DNA from: Amycolatopsis lexingtonensis
GTDB taxonomy: Bacteria > Actinomycetota > Actinomycetes > Mycobacteriales > Pseudonocardiaceae
DNA length: 64,000 nt
Direction: 5' to 3'
Assembly (NCBI RefSeq): GCF_014873755.1
Contig: NZ_JADBEG010000001.1
Span: forward strand, 2,172,501 to 2,236,500
Shown here: positions 21,608 to 30,765 of the stretch, piece after piece
Layout of the letters: each line of letters starts with the position of its first letter
Position numbering within the stretch: the first letter of the stretch is position 1
Notes under the pieces: generated by a model
Told to the model about the DNA's origin: nothing
Database searches by the model: none
The model's input: the letters and a program-made list of their open reading frames with translations, nothing else
Position numbers and translations under genes: made by a program

Positions 21608-21780
21608 GATCCGGCTCTTTTCCGGCGTGCGCGCACTGCCGGACAGGGGCGGCCGGACTCAGCCCAGCGGGAAACCCCCGGTGAGCGCGCGCCCGGCCGT
21701 CCGATGACTGTCCGCTGGCATGTGCCGCTCACCTCGCTTCCCGTACTCGTGTTGATCAAGCCCCGCCACTGTACCGGACG

Positions 21781-21825
21781 CGAAAAGGCCGGGGCGACGT
21801 CCGCTGCGTCACCCCGGCCTTTTCG
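21781..21825. terminator. Terminator of the S33 peptidase gene
   Basis: Arms 21781-21799 and 21807-21825 form a hairpin with one mismatch, starting with CGAAAAGGCCGGGG and ending in its complement. It lies 4 bases past the peptidase stop on the minus strand and has a T-run on that strand. It separates this gene from the mgtC promoter region. Confidence 0.8.
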
Positions 21826-21829
21826 TGGC

Positions 21830-23470
21830 TCAGCCCTGCGCGGCCGCCGTCTCGAACGGCTGGACGTTCGGCTGGAACACCTGGCCGGCCGCCGGGACCT
21901 TGAGGTCGGTCAGGTAGTCGGCCACGGCCTTGTCGACGCCGAGGGCGTCACCGAGGATGCAGTGGCCGAACGCGTCGACCGACAGGAGGCGGGCGTTGCC
22001 CAGCTCCTGCGCCATCCGCTGGGCGAACTGGTACCGCGTCGCCGGGTCGTAGTAGTTGCCGACCACGACGACCGGGACGTCGGTCTTGGCCTGCCACGGC
22101 CCGCGGTAGGCGTCCGGCTTCTTCGCCGGCCACGCCGGGCAGGCCGCCGTGTCGGCGAACGCCTGGTAGCGGCCGAAGGTGGGCGACTCGCGCTCCCACT
22201 TGGCGGCGATGCCCGGCACCTGGTCCTGCTTGATCCGGAACGGCTTGTCCGAGCAGTTGACGGCGAAGTACGAGTCGTCGCTCGTGTACGGGCTGTCCGG
22301 GTTCTGGTCGGCCAGGCCCTGCTTGCCCGGCGTGAGCACCTTGAGCGGCTTGGCCTGCAACGTCTGGGCCTGCGCGCCCGCCGGGTGGATCGCGGTGTAG
22401 AGCGCCTGCAGGTCCTCGGCCAGGCTGGCGAACGCCGCCGGCGAGTACAGGACGCTCGAGGCGGCGCCGGTGAACCGGTTGATGTCGACCGTGCCGCCAC
22501 CGGGGATGGTGATCGGCTGCTTGCGCAGGTACTCGCGGAGCTCGTCGAACTTCGCCCGCGGGTTGCCGTCGCTGAACGCGCACTTCGCGCCGGCCTGGTC
22601 GCACCGCTTGAGGAAGCCGTCGAGGGCGATCTCGAAGCCCTGCGCGCGTTCGCGGTCGTACTCCACGCCGTCGCCGGTGCGCAGCGCCGGGTCGACGTTG
22701 CCGTCGATCACGATGGCCCGCGACTGCTTCGGGAACATCGAGGCGTAGGTCGAGCCGATCAGCGTCCCGTAGGAGAAGCCGACGAACGACAGCTTCCGGT
22801 CGCCGACCGCCGCGCGCAGCGTGTCGAGGTCGCGCACGACGTCCTTGGTGGACATGTGGTTGAGCAGCGAACCCGCGTTGTTCTTGCAGAACTGCCCGTA
22901 GTCGCGGTAGCTGGCCAGCGTCCCGGAGATCTCGGCGCGCGACAGCGGCACCGGGATCTGCGCGGAGAAGACCTCGTCCGCGTCCTCCTGGGTGGTGAAG
23001 CAGCGCAGCGGGTTGCTGTCCCCGACCCCGCGCGGGTCGAACCCGACGAGGTCGAAGCGGTCGAGGACCTGCGGCTGGAAGTAGAACTGGCCGCCGATCG
23101 GCATCCGCAGGCCGGACCCGCCCGGGCCGCCGGGGTTGAGGAACAGCGAGCCGACGCGCTTGTCCGGCGTGCGGGCCGCGCGCTTGAGAAGAGCGATGTC
23201 GATGGTGCCGAGCGTGGCGTTGTCGTGGTCGATGGGCACCCGGTAGCGGGCGCAGCTGTAGTACTTCACCTGGTCGTCGGGCACCCCGGCGAGGGTGTCC
23301 GCCGGGCAGGTGCCCCAGTTCGGCGCGGCGGTCGCCCCGACGACCGCCGGCTTGACCGCGGCTTCGGCGGCAGCCGCGGCGGTACCCGCCGTCCCGACGG
23401 TGGCGACCCCCGCCACCAGCGCTCCGGCCAGCGCGAACGAGCGTATCCGGCCCCTGGTGGATCTCCGCAA
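21830..23470 (-). CDS. Secreted S33-family alpha/beta hydrolase (tripeptidyl aminopeptidase, SlpD/E type)
   Basis: A 546-residue exported serine peptidase expected to remove tripeptides from the N termini of extracellular peptides. It has a signal peptide (RRSTRGRIRSFALAG...AAAAA), the oxyanion segment LFLNPGGPGGSG, the nucleophile elbow GFSYGT, the acid in GNYYDPATRY and the His in FGHC. The TAP-like C-terminal domain is complete. Four or more cysteines (for instance C55, C73) suggest extracellular disulfides. It is monocistronic, ending at a strong hairpin. Confidence 0.9.
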   Translation of the reverse strand: MRRSTRGRIRSFALAGALVAGVATVGTAGTAAAAAEAAVKPAVVGATAAPNWGTCPADTLAGVPDDQVKYYSCARYRVPIDHDNATLGTIDIALLKRAARTPDKRVGSLFLNPGGPGGSGLRMPIGGQFYFQPQVLDRFDLVGFDPRGVGDSNPLRCFTTQEDADEVFSAQIPVPLSRAEISGTLASYRDYGQFCKNNAGSLLNHMSTKDVVRDLDTLRAAVGDRKLSFVGFSYGTLIGSTYASMFPKQSRAIVIDGNVDPALRTGDGVEYDRERAQGFEIALDGFLKRCDQAGAKCAFSDGNPRAKFDELREYLRKQPITIPGGGTVDINRFTGAASSVLYSPAAFASLAEDLQALYTAIHPAGAQAQTLQAKPLKVLTPGKQGLADQNPDSPYTSDDSYFAVNCSDKPFRIKQDQVPGIAAKWERESPTFGRYQAFADTAACPAWPAKKPDAYRGPWQAKTDVPVVVVGNYYDPATRYQFAQRMAQELGNARLLSVDAFGHCILGDALGVDKAVADYLTDLKVPAAGQVFQPNVQPFETAAAQG

Positions 23471-23585
23471 GACGTCCTCCCTAGGTCACGCATTCACCGC
23501 GCGTCCAGGACGTCACGGCGCGTTACCCGGGTGAGACTGGCACAAACCGGTGAAAGCCGTCACCGGCCAAAAGGATGGTGGGAAC

Positions 23586-24062
23586 CTACCCGACGACCCG
23601 GTCGAGCAGGAAAACCGGCAACGGGCGGCCGGCTTCCTGCTGCTCCATCGCGTAGCCCGGCCAGAACTCCAGCAACCGCCGCCACATCGCGGCGTACTCC
23701 TCGCCGGTCAGCTCCCGCGCGACGACCTCGACGGGACGCCCCGCCAGCGCGATCCGCGCCTTCGGGTTCGCGCGCAGGTTGAGCGCCCACGCCGGGTCGT
23801 GCCGACGGCCCCAGTTGGAGGCCGTCAGCACGAAGTCACCGCCGTGCGGGTAGTAGAGCAGATTGGTGCTGCGCTCCAGCCCGCTCTTGCGGCCCGTCGT
23901 CGTGAGGGTCAGCGACGGCAGCCCGGCGAGCGCCACGAGGCTCACCCGGCCGCCGAACGCCTTGTGCAGTTTCTTGTCCGCCCACACGACGAACCGCGCC
24001 GTGCGCATCAGCCACGGCTTCGTGCCGACGGCCCGGGCCAGGGCCCGAAGAGGATTAGCCAC
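23586..24062 (-). CDS. Deazaflavin (F420)-dependent nitroreductase family protein (Ddn-like)
   Basis: A 158-residue split-barrel protein of the F420-dependent Ddn/FDOR-B group: TLTTTGRKSGLERSTNLLYYPHGGDFVLTASNWGRRHDPAW is characteristic (central TTGRKSG and NWG). It probably binds F420 and reduces quinones or other electrophiles. The start overlaps the egtD stop by 8 bases, so it is cotranscribed as the last gene of the ergothioneine operon, where mycobacteria have egtE. A functional tie to ergothioneine is inference from position only. Confidence 0.87.
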   Translation of the reverse strand: MANPLRALARAVGTKPWLMRTARFVVWADKKLHKAFGGRVSLVALAGLPSLTLTTTGRKSGLERSTNLLYYPHGGDFVLTASNWGRRHDPAWALNLRANPKARIALAGRPVEVVARELTGEEYAAMWRRLLEFWPGYAMEQQEAGRPLPVFLLDRVVG

Positions 24063-25032
24063 GCACGGATCTTGCCAGGCTCACCCCGAACCGCTGCTGG
24101 GAGTCGGTCCACCAGTGCGCCAGCTCGAACCCGGCGGCCGCCAGTTCCGCTTCGACACCGGACGGCCGGAACTTGGCGGAGATCTCCGTGCGGATGTGCT
24201 CCCCTTCGGCGAAGCCCACCGTCAGGCCGGCACCCGGGATCTCGACGGTGAGCGCCCGCCGGGCGCGCAGGCGCATCTCGATCCACTCGTTTTCCGCGTC
24301 CCAGTGCGAGACGTGGTCGAACTCGTCGGTGTCGAAGTTCGCGCCGAGCCGGGCGTTGATCACCCGCAGCACGTTCTTGTCGAACTCCGCCGTCACGCCC
24401 GCGGCGTCGTCGTAGGCGCGTTCGAGGATGCCCGCGTCCTTGACCAGGTCGGTGCCGAGCAGCAGCCACTCCCCTTCGTCGAGGACGTCCCGGACCGACC
24501 GCAGGAAGGCCGCGCGCTCGGCGGGCAGGAAGTTGCCGATGGTGCCGCCGAGGAACGCCACCACCCGGGGCTGGCCCCCGGGCAGCAGGGCCAGGTGCTG
24601 GGTGAAGTCGCCGACGACGCCCCGGACCGTCAGCCCCGGGTAGTCCGCCGAGATCGCTTCGGCGGCTTCGGCGAGCGCCGACTCGGACACGTCGAGCGGG
24701 ACGAACGCCTCCAGCGTGCCGTGCGCGGTGAGCGCGTCGAGCAGCAGCCGGGTCTTCTCGCTCGACCCCGAGCCCAGCTCGACGAGCGTGTGCGCGCCGG
24801 TCAGCTTCGCGACGTCGCCGGCGTGCGCGGCCAGCACCTCGCGCTCGCTGCGGGTCGGGTAGTACTCCGGCAGCTGGGTGATCTTCTCGAACAGCTCGCT
24901 GCCTTCGGCGTCGTAGAACCACTTGGGCGGCAGCCACTTGCGCTCCGCGGTGAGGCCGGCGACGACGTCGGCGCGCAGTTCCGCGGTGACGGCGTCGCCG
25001 GAGCGGTGGTGGTCGAGATCGACTTCGGTCAT
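24055..25032 (-). CDS. egtD: L-histidine N-alpha-methyltransferase EgtD
   Basis: Trimethylates the alpha-amino group of histidine to hercynine with S-adenosylmethionine, the first committed step of ergothioneine synthesis. The 325-residue protein has the SAM motif VELGSGSSEKTRLLLDAL, the FLGGTIGNF segment and the C-terminal half of the histidine site (FDHVSHWDAENEWIEMRLRA). The length matches EgtD. It overlaps egtC by 4 bases (ATGA) and the Ddn-like gene by 8. Confidence 0.95.
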   Translation of the reverse strand: MTEVDLDHHRSGDAVTAELRADVVAGLTAERKWLPPKWFYDAEGSELFEKITQLPEYYPTRSEREVLAAHAGDVAKLTGAHTLVELGSGSSEKTRLLLDALTAHGTLEAFVPLDVSESALAEAAEAISADYPGLTVRGVVGDFTQHLALLPGGQPRVVAFLGGTIGNFLPAERAAFLRSVRDVLDEGEWLLLGTDLVKDAGILERAYDDAAGVTAEFDKNVLRVINARLGANFDTDEFDHVSHWDAENEWIEMRLRARRALTVEIPGAGLTVGFAEGEHIRTEISAKFRPSGVEAELAAAGFELAHWWTDSQQRFGVSLARSVRG

Positions 25033-25784
25033 GGGTTCTCCTGGGTCAGGGGAAGCAGTTCGACGCCGGCCGCGGTGGCGCGCACGGCGTGGTGGTCGGG
25101 GACGGGCCGCCAGCGCGGGTCGCCGTCACAGGGCTCGGAGGACAGCAGCACCCCCGCCGGGGTCTCCAGCAGGGACAGCGCGTGTGTCCAGGCCGTGGCG
25201 ATGAGGGTCGAGCCGTCGGTGAGCAGGAAGTTGAGCCTAGAACCGGGCGCGGCCGCTTCGACGGCGGCGGTCAGCGCCGCCACCGCCGTCAGCGGGTCTT
25301 CGCCCGTGGCGAGCCGGGCTCGCAGCAGCGCCCAGAGCACCGCCGAATCCGTCGGTGCCTCCAGCGTCAGCAGCTCGGTGACCGGCAGGGTCTTCGCCAG
25401 TTCGGCCAGCGAATCCGGGTAGCCGCGGACGACGCCGTTGTGGCTGAACAGCCACGGCCCGGCGGTGAACGGCGCCGCGGCCGCTTCGGTCACCGGCATG
25501 CCGGTGGTGCCGTTGCGGACCGCGGCGACGAACGCGCCGGAGGTGACCGCCGCGGCCAGCGGCGGCAGCGTCTCGTCCGTCCACAGTGGAGTCGAGCGGC
25601 GGTGGCGCAGCGGCGGCGAGCCCGGGCCGGGGTACCACCCCAGCCCGAACCCGTCGGCGTTGACCGAGCCGCCGCCGCGCATGTCCGCCGGCGCGTAGGA
25701 CTGCACCAGCAGCGAATGCGGGGCGCGGAAGAGCACCTCGGCGGGCGAGACCGGCTCGCCGAGGTAGCCGATGTGGCGGCACAT
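25029..25784 (-). CDS. egtC: Gamma-glutamyl hercynylcysteine S-oxide hydrolase EgtC
   Basis: Class II glutamine amidotransferase fold that removes glutamate from gamma-glutamyl-hercynylcysteine sulfoxide. The protein (251 residues) begins MCRHIGYLG, so Cys2 becomes the N-terminal nucleophile; the NADGFGLGWY and SHNGVVRGY segments line the glutamyl site. It sits 4 bases after egtB and overlaps egtD, in canonical egt order. Confidence 0.94.
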   Translation of the reverse strand: MCRHIGYLGEPVSPAEVLFRAPHSLLVQSYAPADMRGGGSVNADGFGLGWYPGPGSPPLRHRRSTPLWTDETLPPLAAAVTSGAFVAAVRNGTTGMPVTEAAAAPFTAGPWLFSHNGVVRGYPDSLAELAKTLPVTELLTLEAPTDSAVLWALLRARLATGEDPLTAVAALTAAVEAAAPGSRLNFLLTDGSTLIATAWTHALSLLETPAGVLLSSEPCDGDPRWRPVPDHHAVRATAAGVELLPLTQENP

Positions 25785-25788
25785 GCGC

Positions 25789-27132
25789 CTAACCCACCTC
25801 GCCGGGTGCCGCGTCGCGGGCCGTCCGGAAGCCGGCGAAGATCTGCCGCCGGATCGGGTAGTCCCAGTTGCGGAACGTGCCGCGGATCGCCGCCGAGTCG
25901 GTGCCGAACGAGCCGCCGCGCAGCACCTTGTACTCCGGCCCGAAGAACACCTCCGAGTACTCCCGGTACGGGAAGGGCGCGAAGCCCGGGTAGCCGTGGA
26001 AGTCGGTGCTCGTCCACTCCCAGACGTCGCCGATCAGCTGGTGCACGCCGGCCGGCGACGCGCCGGCCGGGTACGCGCCCACCGGCGCCGGGCGCAGGTG
26101 CCGCTGGCCGAGGTTGGCGTGCTCGGCGCCCGGCTCCTCGTCACCCCAGGGGAACCGGCGCGACCGGCCGCTCGCGGGGTCGAACCGCGCCGCCTTCTCC
26201 CACTCCGCTTCGGTCGGCAGCCGCCGCCCGGCCCAGGTCGCGTACGCCTCGGCCTCGTAGTAGGAGACGTGCACGACCGGCTCGTCGGCGGTGATCCGTT
26301 CGTAGACCCCGAAGCGGGTCCGCCACCAGCCGTCCTGCTCCCGCTTCCAGAACCGCGGGGCGGTGATGCCGTGCTCGGTCCGGTACGCCCAGCCCGCCGG
26401 GCTCCACCACCGCTCGTCGTCGTACCCGCCGCCGTCCAGGAAGGCGGCGTAGGCCCCGCAGGTGACCGGGACGGTGTCCAGCCAGAACGCGTCGACGGCG
26501 AGCTCGTGCGCCGGGCGCTCGTTGTCCAGCGCCCACGGCTCGGCCGACGTGCCCATGGTGAACGCGCCGCCCGGCACCAGCACCTCGGCCGGCAGCGCGC
26601 CGGAGCGGGCCGACGGCGGCTCCGGCGCGTGCAGCACCGGGTCGCCCTTGCGCAGCTGGTGGGTGGCCAGCATCGTCTCGTCGTGCTGCTGCTCGTGCTG
26701 GGTGATCATGCCGAACGCGAACGCCCGCTCGGTCAGCCTGCTGCCCTGCAGCGGCACGCGCTCCAGCACGTCGAACGCCTTCTCGCGCACCTGCTTCACG
26801 TAGGCGCGCGCCTCGGCCGGGCCGAGCAGCGGCAGCTCCGGCCGGTCGGCCCTGGCGTGCTGGAAGGCGTCGTAGATGTCGTCGATGTCCGGGCGCAGCG
26901 GCTCCCGGCCGCCGACGTCGCGGACCAGCCACAGCTCCTCCTGGACGCCGATGTGCGCCAGGTCCCAGACCAGCGGCGACATCAGCTTGGAGTGCTGGCG
27001 GACCAGGTCCTCGTCGTCGACCGCGTCGGTCAGCGCCACGCTGCGCTCCCGCGCCCTCTTCAGTGCTTCGGCGGCACGGGCGCGCAGGTCCTGCGCGCTC
27101 AGGTCGTCCAGTGCTTCTGCCTCTGTGCTCAT
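25789..27132 (-). CDS. egtB: Ergothioneine sulfoxide synthase EgtB
   Basis: Non-haem iron enzyme that joins gamma-glutamylcysteine (or cysteine) to hercynine with oxygen. The 447-residue protein has a DinB-like N-terminal domain holding the iron ligands (His in VWDLAHIG and the two His of HEQQHDE) and a C-terminal formylglycine-generating-enzyme-like domain (GGAFTMGTS, RLPTEAEWEKAARF, DVWEWT, LRGGSFGT). ATG 27132 has a GGAG box; longer upstream reading lies inside egtA. It overlaps egtA by 4 bases. Presence of the egtA partner indicates the gamma-glutamylcysteine-using route. Confidence 0.95.
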   Translation of the reverse strand: MSTEAEALDDLSAQDLRARAAEALKRARERSVALTDAVDDEDLVRQHSKLMSPLVWDLAHIGVQEELWLVRDVGGREPLRPDIDDIYDAFQHARADRPELPLLGPAEARAYVKQVREKAFDVLERVPLQGSRLTERAFAFGMITQHEQQHDETMLATHQLRKGDPVLHAPEPPSARSGALPAEVLVPGGAFTMGTSAEPWALDNERPAHELAVDAFWLDTVPVTCGAYAAFLDGGGYDDERWWSPAGWAYRTEHGITAPRFWKREQDGWWRTRFGVYERITADEPVVHVSYYEAEAYATWAGRRLPTEAEWEKAARFDPASGRSRRFPWGDEEPGAEHANLGQRHLRPAPVGAYPAGASPAGVHQLIGDVWEWTSTDFHGYPGFAPFPYREYSEVFFGPEYKVLRGGSFGTDSAAIRGTFRNWDYPIRRQIFAGFRTARDAAPGEVG

Positions 27133-28397
27133 GCTTCGCTCCTCGATCGGGACACGCGCCCCTGCACGCTCTCGCTGATCTCGGTGATCGATCGGTCCGT
27201 CAGCCCGGTCTCGCCCAGCTCGGCGCAGCCGAGGTCGGCCAGCGCCGCCGCCACCGCGGCCAGCGCCGGATCGTTCAGGCCGCACCGCGCCGCGGTGGTC
27301 CACCGGCCCGCCACCGGCGCGCACAGGTCGAGCACCTTGTCCACGGTGGACGGTCGGGCCAGCAGTGCGCTCACGAGCGCGACCGGCGGCAGCCACGCGC
27401 CCGGCGGCTGCGCGTCGAGGTACCGGATCTCCAGGTACCCCTGCGGGCGGACCGGGGTGAACATCGTCGTGAGGTGGTAGTCGAGGTCCGCCGACGTCGG
27501 CCTCGGCAGCAGCGCGGCCGCGCCCCTGCCGTCGATCCAGTCGGCGAACGTCAGCCCCTCCGGGGCGTCCCACGGCCGGTCGGCGCGGGGCAGCACCAGC
27601 AACGGCGTGTCCATCAGGCGGGCGGCCCACTCCGCCGCGGGCTCGCCCGCGACGCGTTCGGTGCGCGACCGGACGGCTTCGGTGTCGTGCACCGCGAGCC
27701 AGCGGGCCGAGGCGAACCCCGTGTCGCGTCCGGCGTGGACGCGGGAATTGGCGAAGAGGGCCAGCAGCGGCGGGCCCATGGCGTGCGCGGCCGCCCAGCG
27801 GAACGCGTGCTGGTCGGCCTCCCCCGCGTCGACGCACACCTGCAGGCCCGCGGTGCTGCACATCATGGTGATGCCGCCGGTGCCGATCGCCGCGAACCGG
27901 CGTTCCATCGCCGCGTAGCGCGGCGTGCGCAGGATCCGGCGCGGCGCGCGGTGCGCGTCGATGCCGGTTTCGCCGAGTTCGAGCCCGTGCCGGGCGAGGA
28001 GGGTGCGCAGGTGGCGCAGATCGGCCGAGACGACCGCGTCGAGTTCGCGGAGCGTGGCCTGGGGAGGGCTGGAGATTTCGACTTGGCAGCCGGGTTCGAG
28101 GCTGACCGGGCTGCCGGCCGGGAGTGGCGTGGCGGGGCTGTCGGGACGCAGTGTCCGCGGGGTGTGCGCGCCCAGCGCCGTGGCCAGTACATCGGGATCG
28201 AGCGGTCTTGCCGGGTCTTCGGCGTGGTGCACGGTGAACTCCAGCTCCACGCCGGTCAGGCGAGGTGGCCCGTGCTTGAAGCACACCGATGCGACGTACG
28301 CCTCCCCGGCCGCGCGGTCCGCGAGGAGCCGTGCGGTCTGGTTGGACGCACTGCCCGACTTCTCGGGAAAATCGTGCATCGTAGACGCTTCTGTCAT
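27129..28397 (-). CDS. egtA: Glutamate-cysteine ligase EgtA
   Basis: Makes gamma-glutamylcysteine from glutamate, cysteine and ATP for EgtB. The 422-residue protein is of the GCS2 class: LTGVELEFTVH near residue 48 with metal-binding glutamates, EPGCQVEISSPP, MMCSTAGLQVCVDAG and YLEIRYLDAQ. First gene of the egtABCD(-ddn) operon. It is tail-to-head with the LysR gene, with about 120 bases between, which should hold the operon promoter. Confidence 0.93.
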   Translation of the reverse strand: MTEASTMHDFPEKSGSASNQTARLLADRAAGEAYVASVCFKHGPPRLTGVELEFTVHHAEDPARPLDPDVLATALGAHTPRTLRPDSPATPLPAGSPVSLEPGCQVEISSPPQATLRELDAVVSADLRHLRTLLARHGLELGETGIDAHRAPRRILRTPRYAAMERRFAAIGTGGITMMCSTAGLQVCVDAGEADQHAFRWAAAHAMGPPLLALFANSRVHAGRDTGFASARWLAVHDTEAVRSRTERVAGEPAAEWAARLMDTPLLVLPRADRPWDAPEGLTFADWIDGRGAAALLPRPTSADLDYHLTTMFTPVRPQGYLEIRYLDAQPPGAWLPPVALVSALLARPSTVDKVLDLCAPVAGRWTTAARCGLNDPALAAVAAALADLGCAELGETGLTDRSITEISESVQGRVSRSRSEA

Positions 28398-28518
28398 GTC
28401 CGTTCCTGGTTCCGTGTGGTGGAACTTCTTGACTTCGGACGCTACACGCGGGGTACGACAAATTCAGGGCTCGTCCTGACCCGCAAGACGCCTTCACCAC
28501 TCCGTAAGAACTCGCTGA

Positions 28519-29445
28519 TCAGGGCAAAGCGGACTCGGTGCCCAGTCCCAATTCGGCCGCGGACGCGCGCACGGCCTCGATCACCAGGTGCAGCGCGGGC
28601 AGCCGGGACGCGGTCCGCCGGTAGGCGATCGACACCGTCCGGAGCAACGGGGTGGTGAGCGTGACGACGTCGATCCCCGGCGGCCGCAGCAGGCGCAGGC
28701 CGAGGTCCGAGACCAGGGTGATGCCCAGCCCCGCGCCCACCATCGCCATCGCCGTCGACTGCTCTTCGACCTCGTGGTTGATCTTCGGGGCGAAGCCGTG
28801 CCGCTGGCAGGCGGTGCGCATCGCGCGGCCGAAGTGCGACTTCGCGCTCGCCAGGATCCACGGGTGCTCGGCGAGGTCGTCCAGCGACGCCGACCCCGAG
28901 GGCACCGCACCTCGCGGCACCGCGGCGTGCAGCCGCTCCACGGCCACTACCGCGCGCTCCAGCCCGGGGTCCCACGTCGTCGGCGAGTCCGAGTAGTCGA
29001 TGACGAACGACAGGTCGAGGCTGCCGTCCCGGACGGCTTCGGCGGTGTCCTCCGGCGCCAGCTCGCGGGTACGCACCTCGATCCCGGGGTGCTCGCCGGC
29101 CAGCGCGGTCAGCGCCGTCGGGAGCAGGCCGGAGGCCACCGACGCCCACACCCCGGCGGTCAGCCGGACCGTGCGGGACTCCTGCGCCTCCTCCAGCGCG
29201 AGTGTCGCGCGCTCCACCGAGCCGAGGATCTCCTCCGCGTGCTCCGTCAGGAGGGTGCCCAGCTCCGTCAGCTGGACGCGGCGGCCGAGCCGTTCGAACA
29301 GCTTCGCGCCCACGTCGCGTTCCAGCTGCGCGAGCTGCTGCGAAACCGCCGAAGCGGTGTAGTGCAGCGCGGCGGCCGCCGCCGTCACGGTGCCCCGGCG
29401 GTGCAGCTCGCGAAGCATCCTCAAGCGGTGCAACGAAAGCTCCAT
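28519..29445 (-). CDS. LysR-family transcriptional regulator
   Basis: A 308-residue LysR regulator: N-terminal winged helix (LRMLRELHRRGTVTAAAAALHYTASAVSQQLAQLE, split here as residues about 6-40) and a periplasmic-binding-like effector domain. ATG 29445 is used, since the two codons upstream are unlikely. It is divergent from the amino-acid dehydrogenase gene 120 bases away, and an inverted repeat lies between them, so it probably regulates that gene and itself. The effector may be an amino or keto acid; that is inference. Confidence 0.9.
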   Translation of the reverse strand: MELSLHRLRMLRELHRRGTVTAAAAALHYTASAVSQQLAQLERDVGAKLFERLGRRVQLTELGTLLTEHAEEILGSVERATLALEEAQESRTVRLTAGVWASVASGLLPTALTALAGEHPGIEVRTRELAPEDTAEAVRDGSLDLSFVIDYSDSPTTWDPGLERAVVAVERLHAAVPRGAVPSGSASLDDLAEHPWILASAKSHFGRAMRTACQRHGFAPKINHEVEEQSTAMAMVGAGLGITLVSDLGLRLLRPPGIDVVTLTTPLLRTVSIAYRRTASRLPALHLVIEAVRASAAELGLGTESALP

Positions 29446-29457
29446 ACACAAAACCTA

Positions 29458-29479
29458 AACGAGATCGTGCAGGTTCGTT
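29458..29479. promoter_or_regulatory. Inverted repeat AACGA-N12-TCGTT between LysR and dehydrogenase genes
   Basis: AACGA at 29458-29462 and TCGTT at 29475-29479 form a perfect inverted repeat immediately upstream of the LysR start and about 87 bases before the dehydrogenase start. Size and place fit a LysR-type recognition site controlling both divergent genes. Not tested against other genomes. Confidence 0.45.
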
Positions 29480-29565
29480 AAATGGACGCGGCCGCCTCCC
29501 GGAGCGCACTCTCGTGGAGGCGGCCAGGACGGCCGCCCCGGACTTCCCTGGAGGTGAGTGGCCTG

Positions 29566-30765
29566 ATGACCCCGCGCAACGCCGAACCGCTGATGCGGCT
29601 CACGTGGACCGATTCCATCACCGGCGCGCACGGCTACCTGGTCGTGCACAGCTTGGTCTCGGGCGTCGCCACCGGCGGCACCCGGATGCGGGCGGGCTGC
29701 ACGATGACCGAGGTGGAGGACCTCGCCCGGGGCATGGCCAACAAGACCGCGACCTTCAACCTGCCGGTCGGCGGGGCCAAGGGCGGCATCGACTTCGACC
29801 CGAAGGACCCGCGCGCGTTCGGCGTCCTCAAGCGGTTCTGCTCGTTCCTGCGGCCGTGGCTGGACGCGCACTGGGTGACGGCGGAGGACCTCGGCGTCCC
29901 GCAGCACCTGATCGACGAGGTGTTCGCCGAGCTCGGGCTGGAGCAGTCGTACCACGCCGCGATCCGCCGTTCGGCCGACCCGGCTCGTACCCTGCGCCGG
30001 GTCCAGGCCGGCCTCAACGCACCGGTGCCCGGCGGGCTGCTGCTCGGCGACGTCGTCGGCGGCTACGGCGTGGCGCAGTCGTGCCTCGGCGTCGCGGCGG
30101 CGTGGGACTGGGACGTCGCCGAGACGACGGTGGCGATCCAGGGCATCGGCACCATGGGTGGCGGCGCGGCCTGGTACCTGCACGAAGCGGGCATGAAGGT
30201 GGTCGCGGTGGCCGACGCCGCGGGCACGCTCTACGACCCGGTCGGGCTCGACGTCCCGGCGCTGCTGGAGCTGCGCGACCGCTTCGGCGAGGTGGACCGC
30301 TCGCGGCTGCCTGCCGGGGTGCGCTCGCTCCCCCGCGACACGATCGTCGGCATCGACGCGGACATCTTCGTGCCGGCCGCGATCTCCTACGCGCTGCGCC
30401 CGGACAACGAGAACCTGGTCAAGGCTTCGGTGGTCGTCGAGGCGGCCAACGCGGCGACGACACCGGAAGCGGAGGCGGCCCTTTCCGCGCGGGGTGTCGC
30501 GGTGGTGCCGGACTTCGTGGCGAACGCGGGCGCGGCGGCGTGGGCGTGGTGGCTGCTGCTCGGCGAGGTCGGCGCCGATCCGGCGGACTCGTTCCTGCGG
30601 CTGCGCACCGAGATGCAGGCGAAGGTCGCGCTGCTGCTGGCCGAGTGGCGGATGGACCGGCTGCCGCTGCGCGTCACCGGGCTCCGGCTGGCCGAAGCCA
30701 ACCGGGCCCAGCGCACCGAAGCCGCGCTCGCCCCGGAAGGCGAACCGCAGCTGCTCATCCCCTAA
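29566..30765 (+). CDS. Glu/Leu/Phe/Val-type amino acid dehydrogenase
   Basis: NAD-dependent oxidative deaminase that interconverts an amino acid (leucine or valine more likely than glutamate) and its 2-oxo acid. The 399-residue protein has GGTRMR, the catalytic-lysine signature LPVGGAKGGIDFDP, the ELGLEQSYH segment and the Rossmann VAIQGIGTMGGG. ATG 29566 has GGAGGT 10 bases upstream; a GTG 12 bases earlier has no room for one. It is divergent from a LysR regulator, and converges on pip with overlapping stops. Confidence 0.88.
   Translation: MTPRNAEPLMRLTWTDSITGAHGYLVVHSLVSGVATGGTRMRAGCTMTEVEDLARGMANKTATFNLPVGGAKGGIDFDPKDPRAFGVLKRFCSFLRPWLDAHWVTAEDLGVPQHLIDEVFAELGLEQSYHAAIRRSADPARTLRRVQAGLNAPVPGGLLLGDVVGGYGVAQSCLGVAAAWDWDVAETTVAIQGIGTMGGGAAWYLHEAGMKVVAVADAAGTLYDPVGLDVPALLELRDRFGEVDRSRLPAGVRSLPRDTIVGIDADIFVPAAISYALRPDNENLVKASVVVEAANAATTPEAEAALSARGVAVVPDFVANAGAAAWAWWLLLGEVGADPADSFLRLRTEMQAKVALLLAEWRMDRLPLRVTGLRLAEANRAQRTEAALAPEGEPQLLIP

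Noticed and set aside
21608..21780. M-box (ykoK) magnesium riboswitch upstream of mgtC
   Set aside because: Only the GGTGAG start resembles the consensus; the GCTGCCC and GACGCCAA core segments are missing. Kept as a structured leader only.
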